Assembly (NCBI RefSeq): GCF_006539525.1
Contig: NZ_BJNE01000005.1
Span: forward strand, 156,856-220,855
DNA: 64,000 nucleotides
Reading direction: 5' to 3'
From: Glutamicibacter nicotianae
GTDB taxonomy: Bacteria; Actinomycetota; Actinomycetes; Actinomycetales; Micrococcaceae
Shown here: piece after piece, positions 59,636 through 64,000 of the stretch
Layout of the letters: each line of letters starts with the position of its first letter
Numbering within the stretch: the first letter of the stretch is position 1
Position numbers and translations under genes: made by a program
The notes under the pieces: model-generated
What the model saw: the letters and a program-made list of their open reading frames with translations, nothing else
Told to the model about the DNA's origin: nothing
Database searches by the model: none

Positions 59636-62600
59636 AAATCAAGGCCACACTCAGGCGACCGGACACCAGCACCATCGACGTGGTGTTGACCTGCGATGCC
59701 ACCGCCACCGTGGGAGATGCAGCCCGCGCCCTGGCCGGGGAGCAGGTTCCCGAGCATCCCACGCTGCTGGCCACCGCCGCTGGCACCGCACCGGTGCAGC
59801 TCGATCCGCACACCCCGCTGGCCGAGGCCGAACTGGGTTCGGGCTTCAGCATCGAGGTCGTGCCGACCACCGATGCCTTCGTCTCGGGAGGCTCGGCGGC
59901 AGCGGTGCTGCGCGTGGCCAACGGCCCGGATGCGGGCATGGCCTTTGCGCTGCCCGCCGGCACCTCCTATGTGGGGCGTTCGGAGAAGGCCACCGTGGTG
60001 CTCAACGACCGCATGGTCTCCACCCGGCATGCGCGCATCGAGGTGGGAAGCAAGATCGAGCTGGTGGACCTGAACTCCGCCAACGGCATCCTGGTCGATG
60101 GCGGGCTGGCCCAGCGCGTCGCGGTGATCCCCGGCCAGCTGATCACCCTGGGTGCTACCGAGGTCTTCTTCGAGCTGCTGCCCGGGACCGCCACCGGCCA
60201 TTCCCCGGTCTATGAGAAGGGCGGCTCGATCCTCTTCAACCGTTCCCCGCGGGTGGAGGTCCGCTACCCCGGCGAGGAACTGCCGCGCCCGGCGATCCCG
60301 CAGGAAGCCAGCCCCAAGCTCTTCCCCTGGCCGATGATCTTCGCTCCGCTGATCATGGGCCTGACGATTTTCTCGCTCACCCAACGCGCGCTGTCGCTGA
60401 TCGTGGTGCTGATCTCGCCGCTGATGATGCTGGGCAACCTGATCGGCCAGCGCACCCAGAGCAACAACAAGCTGCGCCTGGAAATCGAGACCTTCGAACG
60501 GCAATTCGAGGCGCTGGAAGATAGCCTGCTGGCCGGGGAGGAAGCCGAACGCGCGCACCGGCGCAGCGAGGCCCCGGCCACCGCGACCGTCTTCGAGCAG
60601 GCCGAATCGCTGGGCCCGCTGCTGTGGACCCGTCGCCCGGAGCACTGGAACTTCCTCTCGCTGCGGCTGGGCTCGGGAACCGCGCGCAGCCGCACCACCG
60701 TCGCCGAGCTGGCCGACCGGACCGGGATGCAGGAATATGTGGAACGGGTCGACGAGCTCACCGCGCAATACCGGATGATCGAGGATGTGCCGATCATCGA
60801 GCTGCTGCCCTCGGCCGGCGCCATCGGCATTGCCGGGCCGCGGCTGCAATCCGCCGATACGCTGCGCGCGCTGGCGGTGCAGCTATTCGGCCTGCACGCG
60901 CCCAATGACCTGTGCACCGCCGCGATCATCGACCCGGCCTGGACCGAGGACCTTGAATGGTTCAAATGGCTGCCGCACACCACCGGCCCGCGCTCCCCGC
61001 TGGCCCAGGTGGCGCTGGCCGATACGCAGACCTCCGGCACCGTGCTGGTCAACGCGCTCGAAGAGCTCATCGCCCGGCGCAACGACCCGTCCGCCTACCG
61101 GCTGGGCCCGCTGTCCACCCGGCACACCTCCATGGAGCTGGGCAGGGAAGCCGGCGAGCAGTCCACCGGCGTGCCGACCGCCAAGGACCTTTCGCTGGTG
61201 CTCTTCGTGACCAACGACGCCCCGGTGGACCGCGCCCGGCTTTCGCAGATCATCGAGCGCGGGCCAGCCGTGGGCATCTACACGATCTTCGTGGCCCCCA
61301 CCGTGCAGTCGCTGCCCGCCGCCTGCCGCACCTTCGTGGACGTCACCGACGGCCTGGATGATGCCCGCGTGGGCTGGGTGCGTGCCGGCGAGGAAGCCGC
61401 CAAGGTGTCGGTGGAAGGGGTCTCGCGCGAGCATGCCGAGCACTTCGCCCGCCGGCTGGCCCCGATCGTGGACTCCAGCTCGCTGGTCCCGGATTCCTCG
61501 GACATCCCGGATTCGGTGTCGCTGCTGCGCATCCTCGGCCCGGACCTGGCTGAATCCCCGGATGCGGTGCTCGAACGCTGGAAGCAGAACAACTCGGTGA
61601 TCGACCGCGCCGCCACCGGCCCCCCGGCCGCGGCTGAAGCGCGCCGGGACGCTGCGCGCCTTCATCGGTCAGGGCACCCCGGATGCGATGAGCCTGGATC
61701 TGCGCACCCAGGGCCCGCACGCCCTGGTGGGCGGCACCACCGGCTCGGGCAAGTCCGAATTCCTGCAGGCCTGGGTGCTGGCAATGGCCGCCGAATACAG
61801 CCCCGACCGAGTGACCTTCCTGTTCGTGGACTACAAGGGCGGCTCCGCCTTCGCCGACTGCGTGGAGCTGCCGCACTGCGTCGGGCTGGTCACCGACCTC
61901 TCCCCGCATCTGGTTCGCCGCGCGCTGACCAGCCTGCGCGCCGAGCTGCACCACCGCGAGAAGCTCTTCCACCGCAAGAAGGCCAAGGACCTGCTGGAAC
62001 TGGAAAAGCGCCAGGACCCGGAAACCCCGCCGGCCCTGGTGCTGGTGGTCGACGAGTTTGCCGCCCTGGCCGGAGAGGTTCCGGAATTCGTGGACGGCGT
62101 GGTGGACATCGCCCAGCGCGGCCGCTCCCTGGGCATCCACCTGATCTTGGCCACCCAGCGCCCTGCGGGCGTGATCAAGGACAATTTGCGCGCCAACACC
62201 AACCTGCGCGTGGCGTTGCGCATGGCCGATGCCGCGGACTCGAACGACGTGGTGGAGGACCCGATCGCCGCCGGATTCGACCCGTCGCTGCCCGGGCGCG
62301 GCATCGCCAAGACCGGCCCGGGCCGGCTGGTGCCCTTCCAGTCCGGGTACGCCGGCGGCTGGACCACCGACGAGCCCGAAGCCGCCGAAGTGCGCGTGGA
62401 GGACCTGCGCTTCGGCGGGGCGCGCGTCTGGGAGCAGCCCGAATCCGGCTCGCCGGACATCGAGGAGAACAGCGGCCCGAACGACCAGAAGCGCCTGGTT
62501 TCCAGCTTCATCGCCGCCTCGAACGGCGCCGGGATCCCGGCCCCGCGCCGGCCATGGCTCGATGACCTCTCGGCCACCGTGGATTTGCGCGAGCTCGCCC

Positions 62601-64000
62601 CGGATTCGGACAGCCGGATCCCGCTGGCGCTGGCCGACATCCCCGAGCACCAGGCCCAGGAAACCGCCTGGTTCGAACCCGACACCGACGGCCACCTGCT
62701 GGTCTACGGCACCTCCGGCGCCGGCAAGTCCGCGGCGCTGCGCAGCATCGCGATCGCCGCGGGAGCCAACCCGGCGGCCGGCACGGCGGCGGTGTACGCG
62801 CTGGACTTCGGGACCAGCTCGCTGCGCTCGCTTGAACCGCTGCCGCATCTCGGCGCGGTGATCGGAGGCGATGATGTGGAGCGCATCCAGCGCGTCTTCC
62901 GCATCCTGGCCGAGCACCTCGATGAGCGTTCGGCCCGGTACGCGGACGCGAATGCCGCTTCGCTGAGCGAGTACCGCCAGGTGACCGGCAACCTGTCCGA
63001 ACCGCGCATCTTCCTGCTGATCGACGGTTTCGGCCAGTTCCGCAACGACTGGGAACTGGGCCACGGCCGCGGCGAGTTCTACCAGGTGTTCATGCGCATC
63101 GTCGGCGAGGGCCGCCCGCTGGGCATCCACGTGGTGGCCACCGCTGACCGCTTCGGCGCGGTGCCCACCGCGATCAGCGCGAACATCACCCAGCGCGTGG
63201 TGCTGCGCATGGCCGACGAGCAGGCGTACAACGTGCTGGGCGTGGCCAAGGATGTGCTCAATGAGCGCAGCGTGCCCGGCCGGGCCATCATCAAGGGCCA
63301 CGAGGCGCAGATTGCGGTGCTTGGCGGCACCGCCAACGTGGCCGAGCAAACCGCGCTGACCACCAGCTGGGCCCAGGAGCTCACGGCTTCCGGTGCCCCG
63401 CAGGCGGCCGGTGTCGAAACCCTGCCCCAGGAATTCGCGGCGGCGTCGCTGCCCGACACGGTCAACGGGCTGCCGGCCATCGGCCTGTCCGACACCACAC
63501 TGGGTCCGTGCGGCTTCGAGCCCATCGGCACCTTCGTCATCGCCGGGCCGCCGCAGAGCGGGAAAACCAACGCGATGCGCGCCATGGTCACCGCGCTGGA
63601 ACGCGCCAACCCGGCCACCCAGTTCTTCCACCTCGGCGGCCGGCGCGCCGAGCTGCGCGGCTGGCGGCAGTGGAATGGCACCGCTTCGGGCCCGGCCGAG
63701 ACCCGGCAGTTCGCCAAGGACATGCTGGATCTGGTCTCGGATGATTCCATGCCGGGCAAGATGGTGTTTGTCGTGGAGAACTTCACCGAGTTCGCCGATT
63801 CGGATGCGGAGCGTCCGATGAAGGAACTGCTCAAGGCCATCAACCGCTCGGATCATTTCCTGATTGCCGATGGGGATATCAACTCGTTCTCCTCCAGCTT
63901 CGGGCTGCTCGGCGAGCTGAAGTCCAACCGCCACGGCATCGCGCTCAAGCCCGACGCCTACGACGGGGACTCGCTGTTCAAGGTGCCGTTCCCGCGGGTC
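59632..64000 (+). CDS. Type VII secretion ATPase (EssC/EccC-type) with N-terminal FHA domain; apparent frameshift; truncated by the window end
   Basis: Start GTG at 59632, in GTGA overlap with the RDD-FHA gene. The N-terminal FHA domain is near 100-185 (SYVGRSEKA, RHARIE, LNSANG), followed by two transmembrane helices near 235-275. Frame 1 holds to 61625. After a run of six C (61620-61625) the conserved sequence continues in frame +1: GPHALVGGTTGSGKSEFLQA (Walker A, D1), VLVVDEFAAL (Walker B), QRGRSLGIHLILATQRPAG. D2 has GTSGAGKS and LLIDGFGQF; D3 has GPPQSGKT and VVENFTEF, both with degenerate Walker B. The frame 1 continuation would give a 977-residue product without ATPase. The C-terminal end lies beyond 64000. 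Confidence 0.9.

Noticed and set aside
61618..62565. Frame 1 continuation after the ATPase frameshift as a real domain
   Set aside because: The residues are Arg/Gly/Pro-rich with no conserved motif, while frame 2 carries the whole ATPase sequence.
61343..63934. 863-codon open frame on the minus strand
   Set aside because: It is antisense to the conserved EssC-type ATPase domains and has the composition of a shadow frame; no family sequence is seen.

Overview
The window is GC-rich actinobacterial DNA. The Glutamicibacter/Arthrobacter group of the Micrococcaceae is my best guess, judged from gene content and protein style only. Pointers are frequent GTG starts, ATGA/GTGA gene overlaps, an ECF41 sigma factor, a TIGR03086 (mycothiol-dependent isomerase-like) protein and a WXG100/FtsK-SpoIIIE type VII secretion locus. 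I saw no rRNA, tRNA, CRISPR array, intact insertion sequence or prophage.

Layout. 0-0.9 kb: a divergent HxlR regulator/NAD(P)-binding reductase pair with a shared palindrome. 0.9-5.9 kb: a complete peptide/nickel/opine-type ABC importer operon (lipoprotein, two permeases, fused double ATPase). 6.1-8.2 kb: an M23 peptidase-like protein and a toxin-antitoxin patch (orphan antitoxin with a truncated RelE remnant, then an intact HigBA pair). 8.3-13.8 kb: an acyl-CoA ligase, a type IB topoisomerase, a D-threonine aldolase-like PLP enzyme with an IclR regulator, and a glyoxalase-like protein. 13.9-16.5 kb: a ketone-body operon, scoA-scoB-thiolase. 16.6-21.2 kb: a phosphatase and a phosphodiesterase, a stand-alone fabH, an ArsR-SRPBCC pair, and a fusion gene broken by three frameshifts.

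21.3-25.9 kb: an asparagine/aspartate utilisation operon (FadR-type regulator, asparaginase, aspartase, amino-acid permease) that should carry asparagine to fumarate plus two ammonia. 26.0-31.4 kb: a D-2-hydroxyacid dehydrogenase and a TRAP-type large permease that share a GTARCATGTTAC operator, which ties both to the GntR regulator between them. 31.6-34.7 kb: a lipoprotein and an S9 peptidase. 34.7-38.8 kb: two translationally coupled membrane proteins of unknown function. 38.9-40.2 kb: an ECF41 sigma factor coupled to its carboxymuconolactone-decarboxylase partner, with a recognisable ECF41 promoter. 40.4-45.2 kb: branched-chain 2-oxoacid dehydrogenase genes bkdCBA and an aromatic/histidinol-phosphate aminotransferase. 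47.5-49.0 kb: purB. 49.1-49.7 kb: a decayed 3-hydroxyacyl-CoA dehydrogenase. 50.9-53.1 kb: a GntR regulator divergent from a glycolate oxidase-like FAD enzyme.

53.1-64.0 kb is the most interesting part. It holds an EssC-type ATPase with an N-terminal FHA domain, an RDD-FHA membrane protein, two small WXG100-like proteins, a long helical protein with a polymorphic-toxin layout and an unrecognised C-terminus, two unknown soluble proteins, and a tandem family of small membrane proteins. I see no EccB, EccD, EccE or mycosin gene inside the window. The ATPase is split by an apparent +1 frameshift in a run of six C. A second WXG-like protein, coupled to an alpha/beta-hydrolase with a helical N-terminal domain (45.8-47.4 kb), is a plausible substrate pair of the same system.
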